From assembly GCA_018433975.1 (NCBI GenBank), contig JAHDQE010000094.1, positions 1 through 39,624 on the forward strand: a stretch of DNA of 39,624 bases. Direction: 5' to 3'. The notes under the pieces are model-generated. The model was not told where the DNA came from. It did no database searches and was given only the letters and a program-made list of their open reading frames with translations. Positions 31,004 to 39,127 of this stretch are shown in pieces; within the stretch, counting starts at the first letter, position 1, and each line of letters opens with the position of its first letter. The stretch is from Ornatilinea sp. (GTDB lineage: Bacteria; Chloroflexota; Anaerolineae; Anaerolineales; Anaerolineaceae). A program made the position numbers and the translations under genes.

Positions 31004-31248
31004 TCTCCCCTCAGCACTCGAGCGACAATTTGATTCAGAGTATCCATTCTTTCAACGGTGAGTTCCGGGTTGGGAATGTAAACGCCAAAGGTTTTCTCAA
31101 TAAAAACTGCCAGCTCCGCGAGAGAAAAGGAATCAACCAGCCCGCCAGTAATAATCGTCTCATCATCTTGTAGCGGATAGCCAGAATTCTGCATCAGTTC
31201 CTGCGTGATAAAGTCACGCAGGCTTTCTCGTATGTTTTTTTCGTCCAT
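31000..31248 (-). CDS. Acyl carrier protein
   Basis: The 82-residue acidic protein has the four-helix carrier-protein pattern and a phosphopantetheine attachment serine S40 in GGLVDSFSLAEL, the position of the usual DSL motif. This is a stand-alone, DltC/AcpP-like carrier and should be charged by an AMP ligase; the FAAL-like gene in the same cluster is the obvious candidate. Its stop codon overlaps the start of SGNH copy 3 (ATGA), and it lies 23 nt after the sulfotransferase-glycosyltransferase fusion. No phosphopantetheinyl transferase, fatty-acid synthase or polyketide gene is nearby, so it is probably dedicated to glycan acylation rather than lipid synthesis. The ribosome site is weak. Confidence 0.9.
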   Translation of the reverse strand: MDEKNIRESLRDFITQELMQNSGYPLQDDETIITGGLVDSFSLAELAVFIEKTFGVYIPNPELTVERMDTLNQIVARVLRGE

Positions 31249-31271
31249 ATAATTCCCATTGAGTGATTAGA

Positions 31272-34200
31272 CTATTGTAAAACTCCTGTCCTGAACAGAT
31301 GGTGGTACAGGACAGAGCGCCTCAGGTAAGGGCGTAGGTACTGGTTGGTCTCTTCAGGGGGAACCGGCCGCCCGGCACAGCGCTCCCGCAAGACTTTCAT
31401 TTCTTTTTTACCAATATCTGCAATTTGTGCCGCAGTCTTTTGAGCAGGATGAACCCGGAATGCGGCCAATGGACGCGGCACGCGGGTGAACTTTGCACCT
31501 GCATCCTGGAAGCGCAGCAGCAGATCCCAATCCATAGCAAATTGGAAACGCTCATCGAGCTGGCCTCCGGTGTTTTCCCAGATCCGGCGGCGCCAGAACA
31601 GAGTCTCTTGAGGGACATAATCGGCATACTGTAATGCAACCGGGTCATGCGGGGGCAGAATCCATTGTCCAACCTGCCGGTCCTGCTCATCAATGATAAT
31701 GCGGTGGCTGTACACCACATCCGTTTCCGGATTTTCCATGAAAAACCGGGCAACATACGCCAGCGCCCCTGGCAGTAGAATATCATCCGAATTAAGGTAC
31801 GCCATGATTTCGCCATGAGCATGAGAAAAGCCCAGGTTAATGGCCTGCGTCTGACCATCATCCGGTTGGGAGTTGGCTACTGCCAACCGGCTCCGGTATT
31901 GGTCCAGTATCGCAACGGTACCATCGGTAGAGCCGCCATCCTGAAGGATGTATTCCAGTTTGGGGTAATCCTGTTCCAGCACACTGCGCAGCGTTCGTTC
32001 CAGAAAATCCGCCTGATTATAGGTTGGTGTGACAACTGAAAAAGCCGGAAGATTACCAACGGGGAGTTCAACCGGCTTGCTGTATCTCCGGGGCAGTTTA
32101 AGGGAACGGGGCGGGTGTTGCTCCAGTACGAACAACCGCGGCAGGAATTTCCTGCGGGTTGACTTAATGAACTTCCCGGCCTGCCTGGTCAAAGAGAAGC
32201 GATATAAAGCCGGGAATAATATCCCGCGTGCCCAGTACCGCAGGGAAGATCGCCGGAACCGGACCAATTCCTGGATCACTTCTTCTTTAGCATCCAGTTC
32301 TCCATGCAGGTTTTCAATAATATCCAGAACGTTTTCTCCCGCTTCCTGATCGGATATCACTCTCTGGGCAATATGCAGCCGGGACTGAAGATCTTTGATC
32401 TGGGATATTTGCTTCCGAATGAAATTTTCTTTGGCAACTAAATCATCTTGGAGGTTCCGGACAACCTCCGAGGATCTGACTTGCCTTTCCAGCTCAGTGA
32501 GAGCCGACCGCGTTTCACGCAGGTCTGTCTGCAAAAGCTCAATCTGTTCCTCCCGGGTTTGTGCAGCGTGCTTGAGGTCCTGGATCACTTCCTCTTTGGC
32601 GGCCAATTGATCGTGAAGGTCTTGCACAAATCCCGGTGTGTTTTCCTGTAAAAGTTTATGATATGAGAGGAGGCTGTTCTTCAAAGTCTCAACCAGAGTC
32701 TCTTTTTTCTTAAGATCCACATCCATTTGTTGAATGACCTGTTCTTTCGCATTCAGGTCATTCTGCTGCTGAATGAGGACCCGGATACTGTTTTCCAACG
32801 CCCAGGTCTTGCTTTGAGGAGATTGAACCATATCCGTATAGGTTTGAGAGGACCGGATGATCTCGGCAATTGGCTTTGCCCCAAAGTTTTGATTCAATCC
32901 CAGCTCATCCAGCACATCTTCACAGTGCTGCTCCTGAGCTTCGAACCACTCCTCCGGTTCGTGCTGCGTCCAGCGGCGTTGGGGTGCCGGCTCAATCACT
33001 TTCAATGCACTTTCCCGGTTCTCCGGCGTATCTAGCCCGGCAAAATCCAGAATCCCAGGAATCAATTCTCTGGGATTCGCCAGGATTTCTTCATAGGAGA
33101 TGGACCAATCCGCCTGCCGGGTACCGGCCAGATAGCTTAATTTCCACAGAAAATAGAACCGCTGGTAAAGATTCTGGAGATAAGGAGAAGCCAGAAAAGG
33201 AAACAAACCGCACAGATCACGGGACCAGGCAGTGATGCGGTAAGGGTCGGCGTTGAGATCGGCAGGGGCATCCGGTGATAGACCCACCAGAGAGGAGTGC
33301 CACTGGGCACGTGGAGAGCGATAGAGATGCAGGATCCGCGCCTCGGGGAAATTCGCCCGCACCCATCCCAGGCGAAAGTCAATCCGGTTGAACTTCAACA
33401 CCGGTGTTTTTTCTTCGCTTACCGTGTTGAGCAATTCCGAGAGATAATCCTTCAATAACGGGTGGGAATCCGCCGCTTCCAGATACAGCCTGCTGTTCCC
33501 AAAACCGGCATTATGCTGTTTCAGGACTTCATCCAGCCAGGCATATTCATCAAAATAGGATCCAACGTGGAAGTGTTCCGGTTGTGGCTGGATATCCTCC
33601 CGGATAAATGCCAGCAGTTCTTCATGGAGAGGCTCATAAAACGTAACAGCATCCGGAACCTGCCGGAACAGATTCCACAGCATGGTGGAACCGGTACGAA
33701 AGCGGGCGGTGATAAAGACCGGTTTGGGCGCGATTTTCTTCTTCCTGCTCCGCACGTGTGCTTGCGGCCGGTTTTTCTCCTCCAGGGGATTGGGGTAGCC
33801 ATGATGAGCCATCATTTCCCCATGTTCCCGCCACAGCAGTTCGAGCTGTTCCTTGGAATAATTCTCCTCCCATCCGTAAGCCTGCCCTTTCCGGGCATGT
33901 TTCGGGCGCAGGTGATGGTAATACACAAAAGGTTTGAAATCGGAATGCAGCAGCGGCAGGCCGGTGAAGGCCTCCAGCTTTTTGCAGGTCGCCAGTTCGT
34001 CAAACATCTCCTCATAATAGAGGGGAAGGTAACGGTCACCAAGGGTTTCGGAAGCCTTATGCCATTCCTGATGGTAAGCATTCCAATGTCCGAACCCCAC
34101 ATTTCCAAGAAGCACATTTTCCAGGGATACCTGTTTCTCCCAGATATCGTGAAAATAATTATAGTAGGACCAGCAACAGGCTCCGGCGTTGCGGATTGGC

Positions 34201-34598
34201 TGGATCACATATTCCCCGGGCAGATAAGAAGCAAAAGGCATCGCATGGATCTTAATGAAGAAGTGTTCTCCGGATTTCGCCAGTTCTGCTCTGCGGTTCG
34301 GATCTTCCAGAATATATTCACAGCTAGGTATCAGGCATCGATAAAAGGTGCTGTCATCACGGACAGGATGATAATAGACAAAATCAGGATCGAGGTTTTT
34401 GTTATCGGGGGAAAGAAGTGAATGATAAAACACAAAATTGTTATCGCTGTCTGGTCTAAGAAGCAACCAGGCCAGCAATCCTTCCATGGATGGATCACCA
34501 CCATGCCAGGGGACAGAGGACCTCTCAAAGTGATTGGCAATCAATCGTCTGGTCCAGGTATTTCCACTGCGGGGGTAGGAGGCAATATAGAAGATCAT
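31272..34598 (-). CDS. Two sulfotransferase domains + coiled coil + GT2 glycosyltransferase fusion
   Basis: The 1108-residue cytosolic protein has four regions. Sulfotransferase 1 (about 1-275) has the PAPS 5'-phosphosulfate loop SYPRSGNTW (7-15) and a 3'-phosphate site with R136 and S144. Sulfotransferase 2 (about 292-590) has FRTGST (300-305), R427 and S435. A mostly helical segment, 600 to about 780, is predicted coiled coil; it contains four variants of an AKE(x)VIQ repeat near 616, 666, 721 and 769. A family-2 glycosyltransferase (about 852-1080) has FSVVTPTYN, LQDGGSTDGT and LNSDD (935-939). It would add sugar(s) and sulfate groups to the same growing glycan. No frameshift or internal stop interrupts it. 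It lies 146 nt after the tandem sulfotransferase pair and 23 nt before the carrier protein. Confidence 0.9.
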   Translation of the reverse strand: MIFYIASYPRSGNTWTRRLIANHFERSSVPWHGGDPSMEGLLAWLLLRPDSDNNFVFYHSLLSPDNKNLDPDFVYYHPVRDDSTFYRCLIPSCEYILEDPNRRAELAKSGEHFFIKIHAMPFASYLPGEYVIQPIRNAGACCWSYYNYFHDIWEKQVSLENVLLGNVGFGHWNAYHQEWHKASETLGDRYLPLYYEEMFDELATCKKLEAFTGLPLLHSDFKPFVYYHHLRPKHARKGQAYGWEENYSKEQLELLWREHGEMMAHHGYPNPLEEKNRPQAHVRSRKKKIAPKPVFITARFRTGSTMLWNLFRQVPDAVTFYEPLHEELLAFIREDIQPQPEHFHVGSYFDEYAWLDEVLKQHNAGFGNSRLYLEAADSHPLLKDYLSELLNTVSEEKTPVLKFNRIDFRLGWVRANFPEARILHLYRSPRAQWHSSLVGLSPDAPADLNADPYRITAWSRDLCGLFPFLASPYLQNLYQRFYFLWKLSYLAGTRQADWSISYEEILANPRELIPGILDFAGLDTPENRESALKVIEPAPQRRWTQHEPEEWFEAQEQHCEDVLDELGLNQNFGAKPIAEIIRSSQTYTDMVQSPQSKTWALENSIRVLIQQQNDLNAKEQVIQQMDVDLKKKETLVETLKNSLLSYHKLLQENTPGFVQDLHDQLAAKEEVIQDLKHAAQTREEQIELLQTDLRETRSALTELERQVRSSEVVRNLQDDLVAKENFIRKQISQIKDLQSRLHIAQRVISDQEAGENVLDIIENLHGELDAKEEVIQELVRFRRSSLRYWARGILFPALYRFSLTRQAGKFIKSTRRKFLPRLFVLEQHPPRSLKLPRRYSKPVELPVGNLPAFSVVTPTYNQADFLERTLRSVLEQDYPKLEYILQDGGSTDGTVAILDQYRSRLAVANSQPDDGQTQAINLGFSHAHGEIMAYLNSDDILLPGALAYVARFFMENPETDVVYSHRIIIDEQDRQVGQWILPPHDPVALQYADYVPQETLFWRRRIWENTGGQLDERFQFAMDWDLLLRFQDAGAKFTRVPRPLAAFRVHPAQKTAAQIADIGKKEMKVLRERCAGRPVPPEETNQYLRPYLRRSVLYHHLFRTGVLQ

Positions 34599-34744
34599 GT
34601 TGTTACTTTCTAAATTTGAAGTGGGATGATTCCCTCTGGTAGATTAGACAGCCAGTATCTCGATAAACTTTGTTTGGAGGAGCATTCTGTAAAAGAAAAC
34701 TTTATTGATGACATGAATAACCTTTTCAGAATCATTTATATATC

Positions 34745-35566
34745 TTACCAATCAAAATTATTCTCATATCCAGTTCGAATTAAAACCCTCCCATACATCG
34801 TTTTGAATTTATCTTTAATGTGATTGGAAAAATAGTTTTTCCAATCGCCTGAGATACCCTTCCGGTGATGAGACCAAATATCTTCTGTTCCTCTGGGGCG
34901 TCCCGATCGGGCTTGAAAACTATTACGCTGGATAATATTTTGTAAGAGCTCGCTGGAGACCTTAATTTCACAGTGTTCAATGATCCGCTGAAAAGAAGCA
35001 GATTCATCAGCAATTAAATCTTCATATTTTACCAGAAGCGTTTTTCCCTTCAGCCAGGAAGTCTGAATCCGGCTGGACTTGCGAAGCAAGTCATCCATCA
35101 AATATAGCATTCCCTCTTCCTGATTTAATCCCATTAGGTGGGCACGATGAGCAGAGATCTTTTCATTCAAAATCGGATGGCTGTGTTTGAGGCTGAAATA
35201 CAGCGAGACCAGAGTATCTCGCAGATCCCGGATTACAACAAACATTTTATAAGGCCGTTGCTGCAAACCAAAAGACACCCAGTTTGGATAATATTTCAAA
35301 ACAGCGCGTGGCGATAGAAACGCTAGATAATGATTCCCATGCCAGGGTGGCATCACAGTATAGAAATCCCTCCGGTTCTGATAAACCGTCGGATAGATCA
35401 TTCCCGGTTGAAGAGGATGTTGGTTAAAGTGTCCTGCTTGCGAGAGCGGTTGGATGTATCGCTCTGGAGCACACTCGTGCAAAACTTGCAGAACCCACTG
35501 CGAGCCGGCTTTGGGGTGCGTAACATGGAAAATAGTGGGTTCGTAAAATGGATGATCCATAACCAT
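34745..35566 (-). CDS. PAPS-dependent sulfotransferase (tandem copy B)
   Basis: The 273-residue sulfotransferase-family (PF00685-like) protein has HPKAGSQWV (17-25) as the 5'-phosphosulfate loop, VIRDLRDTLVSLYFS with R113 and S121 for the 3'-phosphate of PAPS, and the C-terminal RKGISGDWKNYF motif. It transfers sulfate, most likely to a glycan hydroxyl or amino group given the context. It is a close paralogue of the gene immediately upstream (35570-36379), with the same HECAPER and IQP segments. Translation may start at 35566 or two codons later. The following 146 nt to the fusion gene hold no recognisable feature. Confidence 0.92.
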   Translation of the reverse strand: MVMDHPFYEPTIFHVTHPKAGSQWVLQVLHECAPERYIQPLSQAGHFNQHPLQPGMIYPTVYQNRRDFYTVMPPWHGNHYLAFLSPRAVLKYYPNWVSFGLQQRPYKMFVVIRDLRDTLVSLYFSLKHSHPILNEKISAHRAHLMGLNQEEGMLYLMDDLLRKSSRIQTSWLKGKTLLVKYEDLIADESASFQRIIEHCEIKVSSELLQNIIQRNSFQARSGRPRGTEDIWSHHRKGISGDWKNYFSNHIKDKFKTMYGRVLIRTGYENNFDW

Positions 35567-35569
35567 ACT

Positions 35570-36379
35570 TTACCAATTTAAATCTTTTTCGTATCCGAAT
35601 CGGATCAAAGTTTTTCCGAATTGTTCTTTAAATTCACGGGTGATGCGGTCCGTGAAGTGGTTACGCCAGTCCCCGGCAATTCCTTTGCGGTAGTGAGAAG
35701 AAACGTCTTCACTTCCTTGCGGTCGCCCGGAACGGGCCCGAAAAGAGTTCCGGGCGATTATCTCTCCAAGATGTTCCTTACTGACTTCGATTTCGCAAAA
35801 ATCAATAATTTTTTGAAACCCTGCATTCTCATCCGCGATCAGTTCTTCGTACTTCATCAAAAACGGTTCCTCCAACCAGGTTAATTGCAGTTGATGGTAA
35901 TCTTTAATGGAGGTGTTCATCAAGTAAAGCAGCCCTTCTTCTTCACTGATTTCATTCAGGCTGAAGCGAGCTTGGGAAATCCCTTCATTAATCAATGGGT
36001 GGCTGTGCTTGAGGCTGAAATAAAGGGAAATCAGTGTGTCGCGCAGATCACGGACCACCACAAAGATCCGATAGGGTTTTTTGAGTGTCCTGAACCGGAA
36101 CCAGTTCAGATAGTGTATCCGTAAAAACAGCGCGGCAATCGGTTTTCTATGATTTTTAATCTTTTGTGGGTCAATCACCGTATAAAATTGCTTCCGGCTG
36201 ATGTACAGTGTCGGGTAAATCATACCGGGCTGGATGGCTTTTTTATAGAAATGAGCCGCGTAGCTTTCCGGCTGGATAAACCGCTCCGGGGCACATTCAT
36301 GCAGCACCTGCATCACCCATTGGGAACCGGCTTTGGGATGCGTGATGTGAAAAACGGTTGGCATATTTTTTAAATCCAT
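35570..36379 (-). CDS. PAPS-dependent sulfotransferase (tandem copy A)
   Basis: This 269-residue protein is the tandem paralogue of copy B. THPKAGSQWV (13-22) forms the phosphosulfate loop, VVRDLRDTLISLYFS (R110, S118) the 3'-phosphate site and RKGIAGDWRNHF the C-terminal motif. All three PAPS-contact regions look intact in both copies. Its start codon directly follows the Wzt stop and copy B begins 3 nt after its stop, so sulfation is transcriptionally tied to export. No ATP sulfurylase or APS kinase gene is in the window; PAPS must be made from genes elsewhere. Confidence 0.92.
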   Translation of the reverse strand: MDLKNMPTVFHITHPKAGSQWVMQVLHECAPERFIQPESYAAHFYKKAIQPGMIYPTLYISRKQFYTVIDPQKIKNHRKPIAALFLRIHYLNWFRFRTLKKPYRIFVVVRDLRDTLISLYFSLKHSHPLINEGISQARFSLNEISEEEGLLYLMNTSIKDYHQLQLTWLEEPFLMKYEELIADENAGFQKIIDFCEIEVSKEHLGEIIARNSFRARSGRPQGSEDVSSHYRKGIAGDWRNHFTDRITREFKEQFGKTLIRFGYEKDLNW

Positions 36380-37789
36380 CTAATCATCCTGCGTTCTCTC
36401 AATAACTTGCTCGATCAAGCACTCCCCGGGCAGGTTGCACAGCCCATTGAAAGTGCCGCTGCTAATTTCATCCACTGCGGGAAAGATCATAAAACTGATC
36501 AAGGGCTCAAAACAGACCAGGGTCAGGCGATTTGTAAGCAATTCATCCGCGGAAATTGTCGAAAATTGCTGGTAGATCTTAAATGGAATCGAAAAGAATG
36601 AGAGACCAAGGGTATATTGTCCCCTCATCAAACCCAGTTGGATGGTCTGTCGGAACCGGAACCGTGTCCCCTTCTCTGCCAGAGGAGGATGTTCAATGCC
36701 CAATTGCAGCGTGTTCCTGGCGTGCAGCAGGGTGTTGTAAGTGTTGCGGATGGATACCTGAGCAAAGGGCACCGGAACACTGATATTGAGTTCCATTTCA
36801 TAATACAGGTATGCAGTGGCATTTTCCTTAAAAGCCTGGCAGGACTGTCCTTTTTCATCACACAGGGCAAATTTTGTCAATCGCGCCCGCCCCGGCTTTT
36901 CGGGGATGGGAAAAATTGTGAACGTGGATTCGTCCGGCCAGAAGGCAGCATCCTCCGGGAGGGGTTCCAGAGAATTCGCTTTTCTCAAATCGAGATCAAA
37001 CGATTCGTCCATCATCTTTTTCAATAATTTCCGTTGAAGTTCCGGTTGGCTGGCAGTGTTTTGTACCTGGGAATAAACCCGGATGGCCTCATCGGCTCCC
37101 CCCAAATAAAGCTCCCGCCCCTGATGCAGCACCAGCACCCGCTGGCAGTACTGCTTCACGGCGCTCATATTGTGAGAAACCAGGATAATGGAAGTGCCGG
37201 CGGCGATCAGTTCTTCCAACCGCTGGTAGCATTTCTGCCGGAAGAAAATATCACCCACTGCCAGTGCTTCGTCTAAAATCAGCACGTCACATTTCAGGAA
37301 GGCAAACAGGGAAAAGGAAAGGCGGATCAACATCCCGGAAGAATACGTGTTAACCGGCCGGTCAAAGAAATCCCGCAGTTCGGAAAATTCCTGAATCTTC
37401 TCCATCTGTTCTCCAATATAGCTTTTTGGCAAATTGAGAAGTTTGGCCGTGCGCAGCACGTTTTCCCGACCGGTAAGGTCTTTATTGAAATTCCCGCCGA
37501 GTTCCAGCAAAGAGAGTACCTGACCACTAAGCTGGTAACTGCCCTCTGTCGGGCTCAGAATAGCAGAGAGCATTTTCAACAGAGTGGTTTTCCCGGCCCC
37601 ATTGACACCGATGATCCCAAAGAACTCCCCTTTACGCACTTCAAAAGAGACATCTTTAACAGCCCAGAAGGGGCTGTGATAACTGCGGCGGCGTATGGAA
37701 AACCACTCTCGCATCCGATGCCAGGGAGAACGATAAATCTTGAAGCGTTTACCAAGCCCTGTGGCCCGCAGCGCAATCTCATCACTCAT
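36380..37789 (-). CDS. wzt: Wzt-like polysaccharide ABC transporter ATPase with C-terminal domain
   Basis: The 469-residue nucleotide-binding subunit has Walker A GVNGAGKTT (61-69), signature YSSGM (149-153), Walker B VLILDEA (169-175) and switch H206. The N-terminal half matches Wzt/TagH/RfbE-type exporters. Residues about 290-460 form an additional beta-rich domain in the position of the Wzt carbohydrate-binding domain (ARLTKFALCDEKGQSCQAF...). In E. coli O9a that domain recognises the terminal modification of the finished glycan. Its ATG overlaps the permease stop (ATGA), and sulfotransferase genes follow at once, so a sulfate-bearing end could be its ligand; that is inference. Confidence 0.92.
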   Translation of the reverse strand: MSDEIALRATGLGKRFKIYRSPWHRMREWFSIRRRSYHSPFWAVKDVSFEVRKGEFFGIIGVNGAGKTTLLKMLSAILSPTEGSYQLSGQVLSLLELGGNFNKDLTGRENVLRTAKLLNLPKSYIGEQMEKIQEFSELRDFFDRPVNTYSSGMLIRLSFSLFAFLKCDVLILDEALAVGDIFFRQKCYQRLEELIAAGTSIILVSHNMSAVKQYCQRVLVLHQGRELYLGGADEAIRVYSQVQNTASQPELQRKLLKKMMDESFDLDLRKANSLEPLPEDAAFWPDESTFTIFPIPEKPGRARLTKFALCDEKGQSCQAFKENATAYLYYEMELNISVPVPFAQVSIRNTYNTLLHARNTLQLGIEHPPLAEKGTRFRFRQTIQLGLMRGQYTLGLSFFSIPFKIYQQFSTISADELLTNRLTLVCFEPLISFMIFPAVDEISSGTFNGLCNLPGECLIEQVIERTQDD

Positions 37790-38568
37790 AAGTTATCCCT
37801 TACATCGGAGTAGAGTTTTTTGGAAACAAAGCTCCCCAGGAATCCAAATAAAACAATCCAGCCCAACATGGTCAACCAGACCTCAACGGTCGGGACTTTG
37901 TGGTCCAGGAACACCATGCGGAACGATTGAATGAAATAATAGGGAGGATCAATCCGGAATAAGGTCTGGTATTTCTCCGGGATAATTTCTTCGGTGTAAA
38001 TAATGGGCAACAACCACCGCCAGATTTGCATCAGCGCACCCAGGATCTCTTTTGTGTCGGGAATCAAAAAACGCACATTGGCAAAGATCAGGGTCAGGCC
38101 AAAGGCCAGCGCCTGCAGCATCAGGCTCAATGGGAATACCAATAATTGTGTCCAATGTGGAGAAATCCCCATCACAACGGTCAACGGGAATAAAAGTGCC
38201 ATATAAATTAACAGGTTAATAAAAGAGGAGATGGAATATTTAGCGACAAAAACAGCTGGTAAAATCGGAAGGCGGCGCAGGGAACCGGCGTTTTCCTGAA
38301 AGGCATTGCTGCCGCGCAGGATGGTATCTGAAAACGAAAGCCAGGGGAACAGGCCCGCGCAAAGAAAAAGAACATAGGCTGTGCCGCGGGTGCCTCCGGA
38401 TCTGAGAGCAAGGATCTGGGAGAAAACAAAGGTATAAATAGCCACTTCCAGCAGCGGGTTAAAAATATTCCAGAAAGCCCCCAATCCTGTACCGGCATAG
38501 CGGTAACGGATATCATTCCAGGCATTTTCCAGGATGTAACCGCGGTGTTTATAAAGACTTTTGAGCAT
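37786..38568 (-). CDS. wzm: Wzm-like ABC-2 permease for polysaccharide export
   Basis: The 260-residue membrane subunit has about six transmembrane segments. Landmarks of the Wzm/TagG family are the N-terminal RGYILENAWNDIRYRYAGTGLGAFWNIFNPLLEVAIYTFVFS region, LFLCAGLFPWLSFSD, and the C-terminal PPYYFIQSFRMVFLDHKVP loop with a last membrane segment. It forms the exporter with the overlapping Wzt gene and moves a lipid-linked, largely finished glycan across the cytoplasmic membrane. It is the first gene of the - strand cluster, so the main promoter should lie just upstream (coordinates above 38568). TAGGA precedes the ATG closely. Confidence 0.92.
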   Translation of the reverse strand: MLKSLYKHRGYILENAWNDIRYRYAGTGLGAFWNIFNPLLEVAIYTFVFSQILALRSGGTRGTAYVLFLCAGLFPWLSFSDTILRGSNAFQENAGSLRRLPILPAVFVAKYSISSFINLLIYMALLFPLTVVMGISPHWTQLLVFPLSLMLQALAFGLTLIFANVRFLIPDTKEILGALMQIWRWLLPIIYTEEIIPEKYQTLFRIDPPYYFIQSFRMVFLDHKVPTVEVWLTMLGWIVLFGFLGSFVSKKLYSDVRDNL

Positions 38569-39030
38569 TCCTATGTGATTTTCCGTAATTATTCCTTTAG
38601 AGAGATATTGATGTAAAAACGGTAATTGAATCCCACCGGCTGTAATCGCCTGGTCTGGGCTTTGTATCCATTATTTCCAATAATCTCCTCGCGGATTACC
38701 AAAATAAATTATCGGTTTTTCAATGGAACACATTCTGCGGTGTTAATCAGATTGAATTCAAGTCAGGAAGCAATGGTCAACTCAAGTAGGTGAAACTCAA
38801 GATGATTTTAACATAACTTAATCATCCGCAGTGAAATCCTTCAGGACCTCTTTTTCTACAGATGAGAGAATTAGAAGAAAAAGGGATGACTGGGGAACAA
38901 TGATTTTATAGATGCCAATTGGAAAAATTTAGCCGACTTTCATGCAGTTACCCTCAAGGAGCCATCAATCCGAAAGCCCTGGCTCAGAAAACCCTATCAT
39001 GTGTATTGAAATCATCCGGATTATAACTTT
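38569..39030 (-). other. About 460-nt non-coding region, probable promoter zone of the glycan cluster
   Basis: No gene is recognisable; short frames lack ribosome sites. On the - strand TTGACC (38780-38775) and TTCAAT (38756-38751) with 18-nt spacing form a weak promoter candidate. On the + strand three near-direct repeats of (A)CTCAAG/TTCAAG occur at 38756-38762, 38780-38786 and 38795-38801, overlapping that candidate, and could be regulator half-sites. Both are low-confidence. Confidence 0.3.
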
Positions 39031-39059
39031 GTACCCTGACAGCCCCCATGTCAGGGTAC
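39031..39059. repeat. Perfect 10-bp hairpin
   Basis: Arms 39031-39040 and 39050-39059 with a 9-nt loop and no good T tract. It lies beyond the terminator-like hairpin of the right-edge gene and may be a second, back-up stem-loop. Confidence 0.7.
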
Positions 39060-39073
39060 TGCCATTAACAGAA

Positions 39074-39102
39074 GCAGGAGGCAGCGTTTTGCCGCCTCCT
39101 GC
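39074..39102 (-). terminator. GC-rich terminator-like hairpin after the right-edge gene
   Basis: A 9-bp GC-rich stem (39074-39082 with 39094-39102), followed on the - strand by a moderately T-rich stretch (TTCTGTTAAT). It is 26 nt beyond the stop of the - strand gene ending at 39128. Confidence 0.65.
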
Positions 39103-39127
39103 CAGAAAGAAAGAGGAAGATAGCACT

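Noticed and set aside
38860..38901. 13-codon + strand frame starting MRELEEKG
   Set aside because: Too short to support, with no ribosome-binding site.
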